A stretch of 64,000 nucleotides of DNA from the NCBI RefSeq assembly GCF_021390495.1, contig NZ_JAJEJP010000002.1:1302001-1366000 (forward strand), written 5' to 3'. The DNA is from Paraburkholderia sp. ZP32-5. GTDB lineage: Bacteria > Pseudomonadota > Gammaproteobacteria > Burkholderiales > Burkholderiaceae. The notes beneath the pieces are model-generated. The model made no database searches. It was not told the DNA's origin and saw only the letters and a list, made by a program, of their open reading frames with translations. The position numbers and the translations under genes were made by a program. Shown here one piece after another: positions 43,201-51,103 of the stretch. Each line of letters opens with the position of its first letter. The stretch's first letter is position 1.

Positions 43201-43798
43201 TGTGCCGCGCGCTGACGCGCCGAAGCCCGACAAGGACAAGCCCGCGAAAGCCGAGCGGACGATGCGCTCGGCCAAGCTCGATCTGTTGCTGTCGATGCTG
43301 CCCGAACTGATCGAGGAAGGACGCCGTGTGCTGCTGTTCTCGCAGTTCACCGGCATGCTCGCGCTGATCGCCGAGGCGCTCGACGAAGCCGCGATTCCGT
43401 ATCTGATGCTGACCGGCGACACCACCGATCGCGTGACGCCGGTCGAGCGCTTCCAGCGCGGCGAGGTGCCGCTGTTCCTGATCAGCCTGAAGGCGGGCGG
43501 CGTGGGTCTGAATCTGACCGCGGCCGACACGGTGATCCACTACGACCCGTGGTGGAACCCGGCCGCCGAGAATCAGGCCACCGACCGCGCGCACCGGCTG
43601 GGGCAGGACAAGCCGGTGTTCGTCTACAAGCTGATCGCCGCGGGCAGCATCGAGGAAAAGATCGTCGAATTGCAGGAGCAGAAGGCTGGCCTCGCCGACA
43701 GCATCCTTGCGGAAGACGCCGCGGGTGCGACGAAGTTTTCCGACGACGATCTCGATGCGCTGTTCGCGCCGATGCCGGCGCTCGAAGGCACGCGCTGA
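40229..43798 (+). CDS. SWIM-domain SNF2-family helicase
   Basis: Large DNA translocase of 1189 residues. An N-terminal SWIM zinc finger (about 65-90) has CTCPVGRDCKHVAALL. A long middle region of unknown function follows. The SNF2 ATPase (about 685-1170) has Walker A DDMGLGKTVQTLAHI, a DEAH-type box LILDEAQYVKN, a motif III TGTPLENHLGELWSQFDFL, and a helicase C part with FSQFTGM, GGVGLNLTAADTVIHYDPWWNP and the final ATDRAHRLGQ. A Lys/Asp/Pro-rich insert (about 965-1010) interrupts the C-terminal lobe. Such bacterial Swi2/Snf2 proteins remodel nucleoprotein or recycle polymerase. The exact role is unknown. The ATG at 40229 was taken because the conserved protein starts there. Confidence 0.93.
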   Translation: MSSVFFDRDRITEWLGEWAVAKARSVGAVSNVKWQGATLSGDVQGSRPQPYRTRVRFRTDGGLPWAQSDCTCPVGRDCKHVAALLLAELDYHDEMDHITPVDDEDGTQRPDISGARPALSPLTQPPPPSPGVRPELVSWLERFRARAADAADATANQAAARNAGAARGETLAYRLTWSSFHLRHEVVLHRARCDANGAIVEVGQSWGDVEAALLKQPRFVSDADLSILRGLWLGRSREDFGQFVLRGTSGAETLQKLIATGRLFFGFNTAPGKAGPTPLTRAADRPGSIEWEPLADQRLRPVLRTEPRASMVLPTEPVWYVDGVANEAGIVPLSLPFQQLPDYLAMPPISLAEAPLVASVLREIAPELPPPPTHDASAIRVIDVDPVPVLLLNSHAPANAARGAGRVAKAAKPAERKAIAIELAAVSFDYDGVSINADSSVTLVPLPGGDVIHIRRRYDVEKRRLLELRKTGLQKVPTHSVHASRLVPDTMLGLPDAEAWSEFVNDAVPKLVANGWRVTMAPEFRYNVIEIDAIDGTAHQAGDGWFDLEMGIRVGERNVRLEPLLADLFRRDRRWLSGALDSIGDNEPIELKTEENKRLRLRADRLKPVVRVLVDLFDSLGGALADGAPLRVAALDAGRLDALNDTGRWQFSGDASIRELARRLQAGPGLREVPVPRGLTAELRAYQQQGLNWMQFLREQDLAGVLADDMGLGKTVQTLAHILAEKEAGRLVRPALIVVPTTLVHNWREEARRFAPELKVLVLNGPQRKERFELIGAHELVLTTYALLWRDQKVLAEHDYHLLILDEAQYVKNASTKAAQAIRNLRARHRLCLTGTPLENHLGELWSQFDFLLPGFLGNQKDFTRRWRNPIEKNGDDVRRALLARRIRPFMLRRRKDEVAKELPPKTTIMCPVDLEGAQRDLYETVRTAMQAKVRAAISAQGLARSHIVVLDALLKLRQVCCDPRLVRTHGAREESDDDAHGQPPTDLQAGVPRADAPKPDKDKPAKAERTMRSAKLDLLLSMLPELIEEGRRVLLFSQFTGMLALIAEALDEAAIPYLMLTGDTTDRVTPVERFQRGEVPLFLISLKAGGVGLNLTAADTVIHYDPWWNPAAENQATDRAHRLGQDKPVFVYKLIAAGSIEEKIVELQEQKAGLADSILAEDAAGATKFSDDDLDALFAPMPALEGTR

Positions 43799-43970
43799 GC
43801 AGGCGACCTGGTAGCCTGGGAACACGAACAGGAATCGTGGAAGACGTGTAACAAAACGTCGCGTGTGTAAATCGCCGCGCGAGGCGGCGCCACCTCATAC
43901 CAATTGGGGACATAGATGGCGCGGGACTTGTGCGCTAACGGCTTATGCATGGCGCGTAAGAACTACCTCG

Positions 43971-43981
43971 GTAACCGTTAC
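43971..43981. promoter_or_regulatory. palindrome upstream of the candidate sRNA
   Basis: GTAACCGTTAC is a perfect 5-1-5 palindrome 18 nt upstream of the candidate -35 box at 44000, the usual place for an activator or repressor site. No other role is evident. Confidence 0.35.
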
Positions 43982-43999
43982 AAACGAAGTTCTTTCATC

Positions 44000-44028
44000 T
44001 TGAGCGAGTGTGGCGTCCCGGCTAACGT
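44000..44028 (+). promoter_or_regulatory. candidate promoter of a small RNA
   Basis: TTGAGC (44000-44005) and TAACGT (44023-44028) have the ideal 17-nt spacing. The predicted start of transcription is near 44035, just before a self-complementary segment and a strong terminator. Confidence 0.45.
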
Positions 44029-44034
44029 GTCACT

Positions 44035-44116
44035 ACTCGTGTGGCTAGACCCCGGCGAGTGTGTGTAGTGTTTTTGAGCGGCGTTGCCCTGAACGGGGCA
44101 ACGCCATTTTTTTTTT
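44035..44116 (+). ncRNA. candidate small RNA, about 80 nt
   Basis: A short orphan transcription unit with no open frame. Its parts are the promoter at 44000-44028, a 5' segment able to fold (CACTAC at 44031-44036 with GTAGTG at 44065-44070, and CTCG with CGAG inside), a U-rich single-stranded linker TTTTTGAG, and a strong terminator stem with a ten-T tail. The layout (5' stem-loop, U-rich linker, terminator) is that of an Hfq-bound trans-acting sRNA. The SNF2 gene ended 236 nt earlier, so the terminator could alternatively be its late 3' end. No known family is recognised. Confidence 0.45.
44080..44116 (+). terminator. strong rho-independent terminator
   Basis: GGCGTTGCCC (44080-44089) pairs perfectly with GGGCAACGCC (44096-44105) around a 6-nt loop. 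It is followed by A and ten T residues. It is the strongest terminator in the window and lies nearly 300 bp from any upstream stop codon. Confidence 0.92.
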
Positions 44117-44736
44117 GCGCTCTTCCTGCATCCTCGTCCCACATTTTGAAATCGCCGGGAAGGTGGGCATCCGCACCGACAACGCCGCGAGTTCATGCAA
44201 AGCGCATCAAGTGACAAAAATGTTGCTTTGAAATCTGACAATGTTTAAACGATTTATTTTGAGACTATTCCTATACTAGCCTCCAATTGTTAAATCAGAG
44301 TTCTCCTGGGAACTTCCTGAAACGGGATGCGCAGATGGAGCCAAACGCCATCCCGGCAACAAATCGCCATTTGAAATACGACTGGCTCCAAGGCCGCCCA
44401 GCAAGGCTCGCGGACCTCGGAGAGCCTAAGAAAACGCGTAAGCCGCTTTCAGACAGGGTTGCTCGCGACGGATTGCCGAACACGGCAACCGGGAGAAAAG
44501 AATGTTTTCGATTATGATGATCTGCCCCGCATAATCGTTTATGTCAATTTAAGATGTGCGCTGATTTCGAGATGACGCGAAAGCAGCGTGAAACGGGGTA
44601 AGGCGAGGGACCATCAGCAAAATAGCAGCCGCAGTTTTATGGGAAACCGGATCGACGGTCGAGGCCGTCTCATCCCGGTGGTTAGTCGGTTCATCGGCGG
44701 CCAGTTACAAAATGCGCAGTTGCGTTGTGGGGTGTT
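44117..44736. other. relatively AT-rich upstream region of the two-component locus
   Basis: This 620-bp stretch is less GC-rich than its surroundings. TATACT (44272-44277) is a good -10-like box for rightward transcription, without a clear -35. A frame of 60 codons from an ATG at 44335 has only a weak ribosome binding site and no recognisable content, so it is not called. The region probably holds the promoter and a long leader of the response-regulator operon. Confidence 0.4.
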
Positions 44737-45474
44737 ATGAGAATTGCAGTCCTGGATGACGATTCGGCGCAGGCCGATCTTGTTTGTCAAACGCTGTCGG
44801 CAGCGGGGCATGTCTGTCACGCATACGGCGCTGGGCGAGAACTGGTGCGCCAGTTGCGGCGCCAGACCTTCGATCTGCTCGTGCTCGACTGGAACGTTCC
44901 CGACATGTCAGGCGAAGAGGTGCTGCGCTGGGTGCGCGAAAGCCTCTCCGAGCGTCTGCCGGTGCTATTCATGACGAGCCGGGGTCGCGAAACCGACATC
45001 ACCTCGATCCTGAATACCGGCGCGGACGACTATCTCGTCAAGCCCGTGTCCGCCGCGGTGCTGCTCGCGCGCGTCGGCTCGCTGCTGCGCCGCGCCTATT
45101 ACCTGAAGCCGCCCGCCACGAAGGAAGTGTTCGGCGAGTTCGAGTTCGATCTGAGCGCGAAGCACGTCGTCGTGCGCGGCACCGCAGTCGCGGTCACGCA
45201 GAAGGAATTCGAACTCGCACTGCTGCTGTTCCAGCATCTGAGCCGGCCGCTGTCGCGCGCGCATATTCTCGACGTGATCTGGAAGCAGGCCACCGACATC
45301 CCGTCGCGCACGATGGACACGCATGTGTCGATGCTGCGCAGCAAGCTCGGTCTGCGCCCCGAGCAGGGCTACCGGCTCACGCCGATCTACGGCTACGGCT
45401 ACCGTCTGGAACGGATCGAGTCGGATACGCCGCCGTCCGCTGCCGACGAACCTTCCGAAGCGGGTGAGGCGTGA
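44737..45474 (+). CDS. OmpR-type response regulator
   Basis: Two-component response regulator of 245 residues. The receiver domain (1-118) has the acidic triad at Asp7-Asp9, phospho-acceptor Asp51 in LLVLDWNVPD, and Lys102 in DDYLVKPV. The C-terminal winged helix (about 130-228) ends with the typical GYRLTPIYGYGYRL. A serine/glutamate tail follows. The ATG at 44737 begins the receiver directly, and the TTG at 44725 is less likely. Its last codons overlap the GTG of the FecR-domain gene (45471), so the two are coupled. The kinase is probably the CHASE2 protein encoded third. Confidence 0.93.
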   Translation: MRIAVLDDDSAQADLVCQTLSAAGHVCHAYGAGRELVRQLRRQTFDLLVLDWNVPDMSGEEVLRWVRESLSERLPVLFMTSRGRETDITSILNTGADDYLVKPVSAAVLLARVGSLLRRAYYLKPPATKEVFGEFEFDLSAKHVVVRGTAVAVTQKEFELALLLFQHLSRPLSRAHILDVIWKQATDIPSRTMDTHVSMLRSKLGLRPEQGYRLTPIYGYGYRLERIESDTPPSAADEPSEAGEA

Positions 45475-46931
45475 CGGTGCGCGTGGATGTGGCAATGCGC
45501 GGCCGCGCTTCGGTACCCGGCCGCAAGGCCGCTGCATGGCTCACGATGGCCTGCCTGATTACCACGGCCGCCACGAGCTGGAACACGGCGGCGCTTGCGC
45601 AGGCGGCTCGCCCCAAACACGGCGCGAAAGCGCAGCCGGTCTACGTTTCGTATACGACGCGCGATGGCGACACGCTGTACGACATCGCCGGCCGCTATAT
45701 GGCCGATCCTACTGACTGGGCGCTTCTGAGCCGTCTGAATCACGTGCCCGCGCCGCGCCGTATGCCGGCCGGCATCGTGCTGCGTCTGCCGTCCGACAAG
45801 CTCAGGCAGGACCAGGACGCGGCCCGCGTGGTCGCGACGAGCGGTCCGGTCGAGCATGCGTTCGGCACCAGCCCTTATCTGCCGCTGAAGACCGGCGAGA
45901 CGCTGGTCGAAGGCGATCGCGTGCGAACCGGTCCGAATGGCTTTGCGACGCTGGAGCTGCCAGACGGCTCGTATGTGACGATCGCACAGGACGGCGAACT
46001 CGATATCGACAAACTGCGGCACGTCGTGCTGACCGGCGTCGGAGATCGCGTGTTCGATCTGCGTCACGGTGAGGTCGAGAGTCAGGTCACGCATGCGCCG
46101 CGGCGCGACGATCGCTTCCAGATCCGCTCGCCGTCGGTGGTCGCGGGCGTGCGCGGTACGCGTTTTCGCGTCGACTACGACGGCGGCACGCAGACCACCG
46201 CGGTGGCGGTGCTCGACGGCGCGGTCGGCGTCGATCCGGCCATCGAGGCTAACGGAGGCGGTCGGCGCGCTGCGCCGGCGCCGGGCGTGCCGCTGCAGGC
46301 CTCCGAGCAACTGGTCAAGGCAAGTTTCGGCAACGTCACGCGTTCGGGCGGCTCGGTCGGCAGTCCGGTCGAGCTGCTGCCGGCACCGGCGCTCGCGCAA
46401 CCGGCGCGGGTGCAGGACGGCAAGACGGTCGCATTCGACATCAAGCCGGCCAGCGACGCAGTCGGCTATCGGCTGCAAATCTCGCACGATGCCGACCAGC
46501 TCGATCTCGTGCGCGACATGCGGGTGAGCACGCCGCGCGCGGACTTCGGCGATCTGCCCGACGGCACCTATTTCGTACGGGTTGCATCGACCGACAGCCA
46601 CGGCCTCGACGGCCTGCCGAACGTGTACGCATTCGAGCGTCGTCAGCTCGGGCTCGACGCGTCGGCGTCACAGCGCGCCGGTAGCCGCGACTACGACTTC
46701 CGCTGGTTCGTCAGTCACAGCAAGGTGCCGACGAGCTTCCGCTTCGTGCTGGGCCGAACCGCCGATCTGAGCCATCCGGTCGTCGATCGCACCGATCTGC
46801 CGGGCGGTGAGCTGGTAATCAGCGATCTGCCCGCGGGCGTCTACTACTGGACGATCGTCGCCGAGCAGTTCGAAAACGGCCGCTTCTATGAAAAGAGCAG
46901 CCCGGTGCGCTCCTTTACTCTGGCGCGCTGA
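45471..46931 (+). CDS. secreted LysM-FecR domain protein
   Basis: Exported protein of 486 residues. A signal peptide (about 20-44, ending ALA) leads to a LysM domain (about 58-108, with YTTRDGDTLYDIAGRYM), then a FecR domain (about 140-240, with GDRVRTGPNGFATLELPDGSYVTI in place and SPSVVAGVRGTRFRV). After a linker come one or two fibronectin/Ig-like beta modules (about 310-480) with DLPDGTYFVRVAST and DLPAGVYYWTIVA. FecR domains elsewhere transmit envelope signals. Here the protein is encoded between a response regulator and a CHASE2 kinase, so it may be the peptidoglycan-bound sensor or ligand for that kinase. The GTG start overlaps the preceding stop. Confidence 0.9.
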   Translation: MTVRVDVAMRGRASVPGRKAAAWLTMACLITTAATSWNTAALAQAARPKHGAKAQPVYVSYTTRDGDTLYDIAGRYMADPTDWALLSRLNHVPAPRRMPAGIVLRLPSDKLRQDQDAARVVATSGPVEHAFGTSPYLPLKTGETLVEGDRVRTGPNGFATLELPDGSYVTIAQDGELDIDKLRHVVLTGVGDRVFDLRHGEVESQVTHAPRRDDRFQIRSPSVVAGVRGTRFRVDYDGGTQTTAVAVLDGAVGVDPAIEANGGGRRAAPAPGVPLQASEQLVKASFGNVTRSGGSVGSPVELLPAPALAQPARVQDGKTVAFDIKPASDAVGYRLQISHDADQLDLVRDMRVSTPRADFGDLPDGTYFVRVASTDSHGLDGLPNVYAFERRQLGLDASASQRAGSRDYDFRWFVSHSKVPTSFRFVLGRTADLSHPVVDRTDLPGGELVISDLPAGVYYWTIVAEQFENGRFYEKSSPVRSFTLAR

Positions 46932-47009
46932 CGCTGGTAGATTCTCCGGGCCGGTCCATGGGCTGCTCCATCGGCCGGCCCATCTTCCCATTCCGGATTA
47001 CATCCTCTC

Positions 47010-49511
47010 TTGCTCAACACTTCTACGCGACTGAGCCTCGATCCGCGCGCGCGTCTCGGACGGCGTGCCGGCCGGCGCTTTCTGATCGAGTGGATGGGCG
47101 TGGGCTGCCTCGGCATCGTGGTGATCCTGCTGAGTTCGTTCGGGCGCTTTAGCGCCGGCATCGATCAACTCGTGTACGACCGCTTCCTGAACCAGCGCGA
47201 GCAGCCTTTGCTGTCCGATATCGTCGTGGTCGAGATCGACAACGCGAGCATCGCGCAGATCGGCCGCTGGCCGTGGCCGCGCAGCGTGCATGCGCGGCTG
47301 CTCGAACAGATCGCGGTGGCCAAGCCCGCGGCGGTCGTGTTCGACGTGCTGTTCACCGAGCCGAGCGCGGACGACGCGCAACTCGCCCATGCGATCGCAC
47401 TGAGCCCGACCTATCTGCCCGTGCTGCTGACGCCGCCCGACGACACCGGGCGGCGCGTCGCGGTCCAGCCGGTCGCGCCGCTCGCGCAAGCCGCGGCCGG
47501 ACTCGGCCATATCAACTTCGAAGTGGATAGCGACGGCATCGCGCGCAGCGTCGCGCGTTTCCAGAGCGATGGAGGCGCACGCTGGCCGCAGTTGATGGTG
47601 GGCGTCGCCGACGCGGTCGAACACGGCAAGCTGCATCTGCGCAACGGGTTGCCGGCGCGGCATTCGAACGTGCCCGCGCGCGGTGACGACGAACCTGACG
47701 AAGACCGCGGCGCAGACCACAGCGAAGACCGCTTCCTGATCCCGTTCGGCCGTGACGCCGAAGACTACACAAGATTCAGCTACGCCGACGTGCTCGCGGG
47801 CAAGGTGCCGGCCGATCAGTTGCGCGGACGCATCGTCGTGATCGGCGTGACCGCGTCGGGCCTCTACGACCGCTTCGCGACGCCGGTGTCGGGTGAGCTG
47901 GGGCCGCTGCCCGGCGTCTATATCCACGCGAACGTGCTCGACACGCTGTTGACCGGCCGCGAGATTCAACCGCTCGCGCGCTGGGTCATGTTCGTGTCGT
48001 CGCTCGCGCCGCTCGCCGCGCTGCTGGCCGGCTTCCTCGTGTTGTCGCCGCGTCGCTCGCTGCTACTGACCGGCGCGCTGGTACTGCTCGCGGCGGCCGG
48101 CAGCGCGGCGCTGCTATACGTCGGGCGGCTGTGGATGTCGCCGGTGCCGGCGATTCTCGGCCTCGTGATCGTGTATCCGATCTGGAACTGGCGCCGCCTC
48201 GAAATGACGATGGCGTATTTGCGCGGCGAGCTGCAGCGCCTAGCCGACGAACCGCATCTGTTGCCGGAAGCGCCGCAGCGCCGCCGCGAGTTCGGCGGCG
48301 ACGTGCTGGAGCAGCATATGGCGCTGATGGCCCAGGCCGCGCAGCGCGTGCAGGACATGAAGCGCTTCGTGTGGGACAGCCTCGACAGCGTGCCGGAGCC
48401 GATTCTCGTCAGCGATCTGCGCGGTGTCGTGCTGATCGCGAACCATGCGGCCAAGGCGCACTTCGCGCGGCTGCGCGCGCCGATGCCCGAGGGCCAGCCG
48501 ATGCAGACCGTGCTCGGCGGTCTGACGCTCGTGAAGACGATCGATAGCGACGCCGCGTCCGATCCCGAACGCAACCTGTTCGCGCGCGCGCATTGGCCGG
48601 CGCTGCTCGATCCGACGCGCGACGAGTTTGCCGCCTTGATCGCGCAGGGCGTCGAAGTGCGCGATGCCAACGAGCGCGATCATCTGCTGCGCTACGCGAC
48701 CTGTACCAACGCGCAAGGCGAAACGACCGGCTGGATCGCGGGCCTCGTCGACGTGTCCGCATTGCATGCGGCCGAGGCGCAGCGCGAGGACGCGCTGCGG
48801 CTGCTGTCGCACGACATGCGTTCGCCGCAGGCGTCGATTCTGGCGCTGGTCGAGATCGAACGCGCACGCACCGAGCCGGTGCTCGCGCGCAGCCTGCTCG
48901 AACGCATCGAGCGCTACGCGCAACGCGCGCTGACGCTCGCCGACGATTTCGTGCAGCTCGCGCGCGCCGAATCGCAGGTGTACGTGCTCGAACCGCTGAG
49001 TCTGACCGAGCTGGTGATCGACGCAACCGACGAGGTCTGGCCGCAGGCCCACGCGAAGCGCATCGCGCTGCACACGGAGACCGGCGACGACGCCGACGAA
49101 GGCCACTGGATTTGCGCCGACCGCTCGCTGGTCACGCGCGCACTGGTCAACATCCTGAACAACGCGGTCAAGTACAGCCCGCCGGATACACGTATCGTGT
49201 GCAGCTTCGCGAGCCAGCCCGCCGCGTCGCGCTCGGTGGCGCGCGTGTCGTGCACGATCCGCGATCAGGGCTACGGCATTCCGAAGGAGCAGCAGGCGGG
49301 GCTGTTCGAGCGCTTCAGGCGCTTTCACGAGGCCGAGCGGCCGGAAGTCGGCGGCGCGGGCCTCGGCATGGCATTCGTGAAAACGGTGGTGACGCGGCAC
49401 GGCGGCGATGTCGATGTCGTCAGCGCGCCGGGCGAGGGCACTGCATTTACGATCTGGCTGCCCGCGCTTGATGATGCGCAGTCGGAGGAGCCGGTCGCGC
49501 CGCGCTTCTGA
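47010..49511 (+). CDS. CHASE2 domain sensor histidine kinase
   Basis: Membrane sensor kinase of 833 residues. One helix (about 27-45) is followed by a periplasmic CHASE2 domain (about 50-310, with VVVEIDNASIAQIGRWPWPR), three helices (about 320-390), a PAS-like region (about 440-580), then the kinase core. His601 in LLSHDMRSPQ is the phospho-acceptor. ATP-lid boxes are NILNNAVKYSP, DQGYGIP and GGAGLGMAF. The start is uncertain: TTG at 47010 lacks a Shine-Dalgarno, and the next in-frame ATG is at residue 29. It should phosphorylate the response regulator encoded two genes upstream. The CHASE2 ligand class is unknown. Confidence 0.92.
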   Translation: MLNTSTRLSLDPRARLGRRAGRRFLIEWMGVGCLGIVVILLSSFGRFSAGIDQLVYDRFLNQREQPLLSDIVVVEIDNASIAQIGRWPWPRSVHARLLEQIAVAKPAAVVFDVLFTEPSADDAQLAHAIALSPTYLPVLLTPPDDTGRRVAVQPVAPLAQAAAGLGHINFEVDSDGIARSVARFQSDGGARWPQLMVGVADAVEHGKLHLRNGLPARHSNVPARGDDEPDEDRGADHSEDRFLIPFGRDAEDYTRFSYADVLAGKVPADQLRGRIVVIGVTASGLYDRFATPVSGELGPLPGVYIHANVLDTLLTGREIQPLARWVMFVSSLAPLAALLAGFLVLSPRRSLLLTGALVLLAAAGSAALLYVGRLWMSPVPAILGLVIVYPIWNWRRLEMTMAYLRGELQRLADEPHLLPEAPQRRREFGGDVLEQHMALMAQAAQRVQDMKRFVWDSLDSVPEPILVSDLRGVVLIANHAAKAHFARLRAPMPEGQPMQTVLGGLTLVKTIDSDAASDPERNLFARAHWPALLDPTRDEFAALIAQGVEVRDANERDHLLRYATCTNAQGETTGWIAGLVDVSALHAAEAQREDALRLLSHDMRSPQASILALVEIERARTEPVLARSLLERIERYAQRALTLADDFVQLARAESQVYVLEPLSLTELVIDATDEVWPQAHAKRIALHTETGDDADEGHWICADRSLVTRALVNILNNAVKYSPPDTRIVCSFASQPAASRSVARVSCTIRDQGYGIPKEQQAGLFERFRRFHEAERPEVGGAGLGMAFVKTVVTRHGGDVDVVSAPGEGTAFTIWLPALDDAQSEEPVAPRF

Positions 49512-49535
49512 GCAGAGGGTTCAGCGTTGCGCCGC

Positions 49536-49569
49536 GCAGTTCGAAGCCGTGCAGTTCGAAGCCGTGCAG
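49536..49569 (+). repeat. short tandem repeat, 15 bp, 2.3 copies
   Basis: GCAGTTCGAAGCCGT occurs at 49536-49550 and again at 49551-49565, followed by a partial copy. It lies just after the kinase stop codon, in the convergent gap before the efflux operon. An imperfect stem (49602-49626) follows and may be the shared 3' end. Confidence 0.7.
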
Positions 49570-49639
49570 GTGCGTGTGGATGTGCGTGTGTGGTTTTACG
49601 CGCCCGTCCGGATTGCCGGAGCGGGCACGTACACGCTGC

Positions 49640-51103
49640 TCACTGCTTCGCGTTGGCGGCAACCAGCACCGGTGCCGCGCTTACTTTAGCCAGCTCATCG
49701 CTCGACCATCCACCGCCTAATGCGTGCAGCAGTTGCACATTCGCGCTCAACTGGCGCGTCTGGACATCGAGTACGCCGCGCTGTGCATCGAGTTCGGCGG
49801 TCTGTGCCTGCACCACGTCGAGATAGCTGACGGTGCCCTGCTTGTACTGGCTCGTCGACAGATCGACAGCTTCTTTGGCCGCCGTGGCCGCGTCGCGTTG
49901 CTGATCGAGCGCGGTACCCAGATACGACAGCAGCGCGAGATTGTCTTCGACCTGCTGGAACGCGGACAGCACCACGCCGCGATAAAGCTCGCCGGCTTCG
50001 TCGGTCGCCGCCTTCGCGGAATCGAGCGTGGCGCGACGATAGCCGCCGTCGAACAGGTATTGCACCAGTTGCGGCCCGATCGCCCAGAACGTATTGGGCG
50101 CGCTAATCAGCCCCGCGTAGGCCGCGCTTTCCACGCCACCCGTCACGCCGAGCACGATGTCCGGGAAGTAGGCGGCGCGTGCTACGCCGATTTTGGCATT
50201 GGCCTCGGCGACCCGGCGCTCGGCCGCGGCGACGTCGGGCCGACGCTGCAACAGCGTGGAGGGCACACCGGTGGGAATGGCCGGCAATGCCAGGTTCGCG
50301 GTCTGCTGCGGCAGACTGAATGTCGACGCGGACGCACCTACCAGCACCGCGATCGCGTGTTCGAGCAACGCCCGTTGCGCGAGGTTCTGCGACAACTGCG
50401 ATTGCGTCGACGACAACTGCGTGCGCGCACGCGACACGTCGAGGCCGGACACGATGCCGCTATCGTGCAGCGTCTGCGTGAGTCGCAGCGCCTTCGTATA
50501 GGCCGCGACGGTGTCGTTCAGCAGCGCGGTCTGCTGGTCGAGCCCGCGCAGACGGATGTAGCTGTCCGCGAGCTGGACTTCCAGGCTGAGCCGCACGGAT
50601 GCCAGATCGGCTTTGGTTGCCTGCGCTTCGTCTTTGCCGGCTCCGACCGAGTCGCGCACGCGGCCCCACAGATCGACGTCGTATTTGACGGTGGCGCCGA
50701 GCGTGATCGAGTTGTAGTTGCTCGGACCGTTGCCGCGCAACGGTGCCGTGTCGGACTGGCGCTGCCGCAACGGCACCGCGCTCGCGGTCACGGTCGGATA
50801 TAGCTCCGACTGAACCTGCGCGACGAACGCCTGCGCTTCGCGGTAGTGATCGTAGGCCGCGCGCAGATCCGTATTGCTGGCGAGCAGGCGGGCTTCCAGA
50901 TCGTCGAGCTGCGGGTCGCCATACATCGTCCACCAGCCGTTACGATCGATCTGGTCGGCGGGTTTGGCATTGGTCCACGGCCCGAGCGTCTTGTACTGCG
51001 CCGCGATCGGCATGGCGGGCACGTGGTAGTCCGGCGCGAGCGAGCACGCCGATAGCACGGCGACGCACGGCAGCAGAGCCGCGGCAAATCCAGACTTAGC
51101 CAT
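49640..51103 (-). CDS. RND efflux outer-membrane lipoprotein (NodT/OprM family)
   Basis: Outer-membrane channel of 487 residues. The signal peptide ends in a lipobox (LSAC) giving an acylated cysteine at about residue 20. The mature protein has the duplicated OEP/TolC pattern, with DLRAAYDHYREAQAFVAQVQ in the first repeat and LLQRRPDVAAAERRVAEANAKIGVARAAYFPDI in the expected central position (about 290-322, given by position). It forms the exit duct of the tripartite pump. Its start overlaps the end of the adaptor gene by 8 nt. It is the last gene of the operon and converges with the histidine kinase gene. Confidence 0.93.
   Translation of the reverse strand: MAKSGFAAALLPCVAVLSACSLAPDYHVPAMPIAAQYKTLGPWTNAKPADQIDRNGWWTMYGDPQLDDLEARLLASNTDLRAAYDHYREAQAFVAQVQSELYPTVTASAVPLRQRQSDTAPLRGNGPSNYNSITLGATVKYDVDLWGRVRDSVGAGKDEAQATKADLASVRLSLEVQLADSYIRLRGLDQQTALLNDTVAAYTKALRLTQTLHDSGIVSGLDVSRARTQLSSTQSQLSQNLAQRALLEHAIAVLVGASASTFSLPQQTANLALPAIPTGVPSTLLQRRPDVAAAERRVAEANAKIGVARAAYFPDIVLGVTGGVESAAYAGLISAPNTFWAIGPQLVQYLFDGGYRRATLDSAKAATDEAGELYRGVVLSAFQQVEDNLALLSYLGTALDQQRDAATAAKEAVDLSTSQYKQGTVSYLDVVQAQTAELDAQRGVLDVQTRQLSANVQLLHALGGGWSSDELAKVSAAPVLVAANAKQ

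Noticed and set aside
40586..43825. A 1079-codon open frame antisense to the SNF2 helicase gene
   Set aside because: It is rich in His, Arg, Gln and Asp without any family motif, which is the usual signature of an antisense frame opposite a GC-rich gene. The plus-strand helicase motifs are unmistakable.
44287..44517. A 76-codon frame upstream of the response regulator
   Set aside because: TTG start, no proper ribosome binding site at either possible start, no recognisable content. It was left as part of the leader region.
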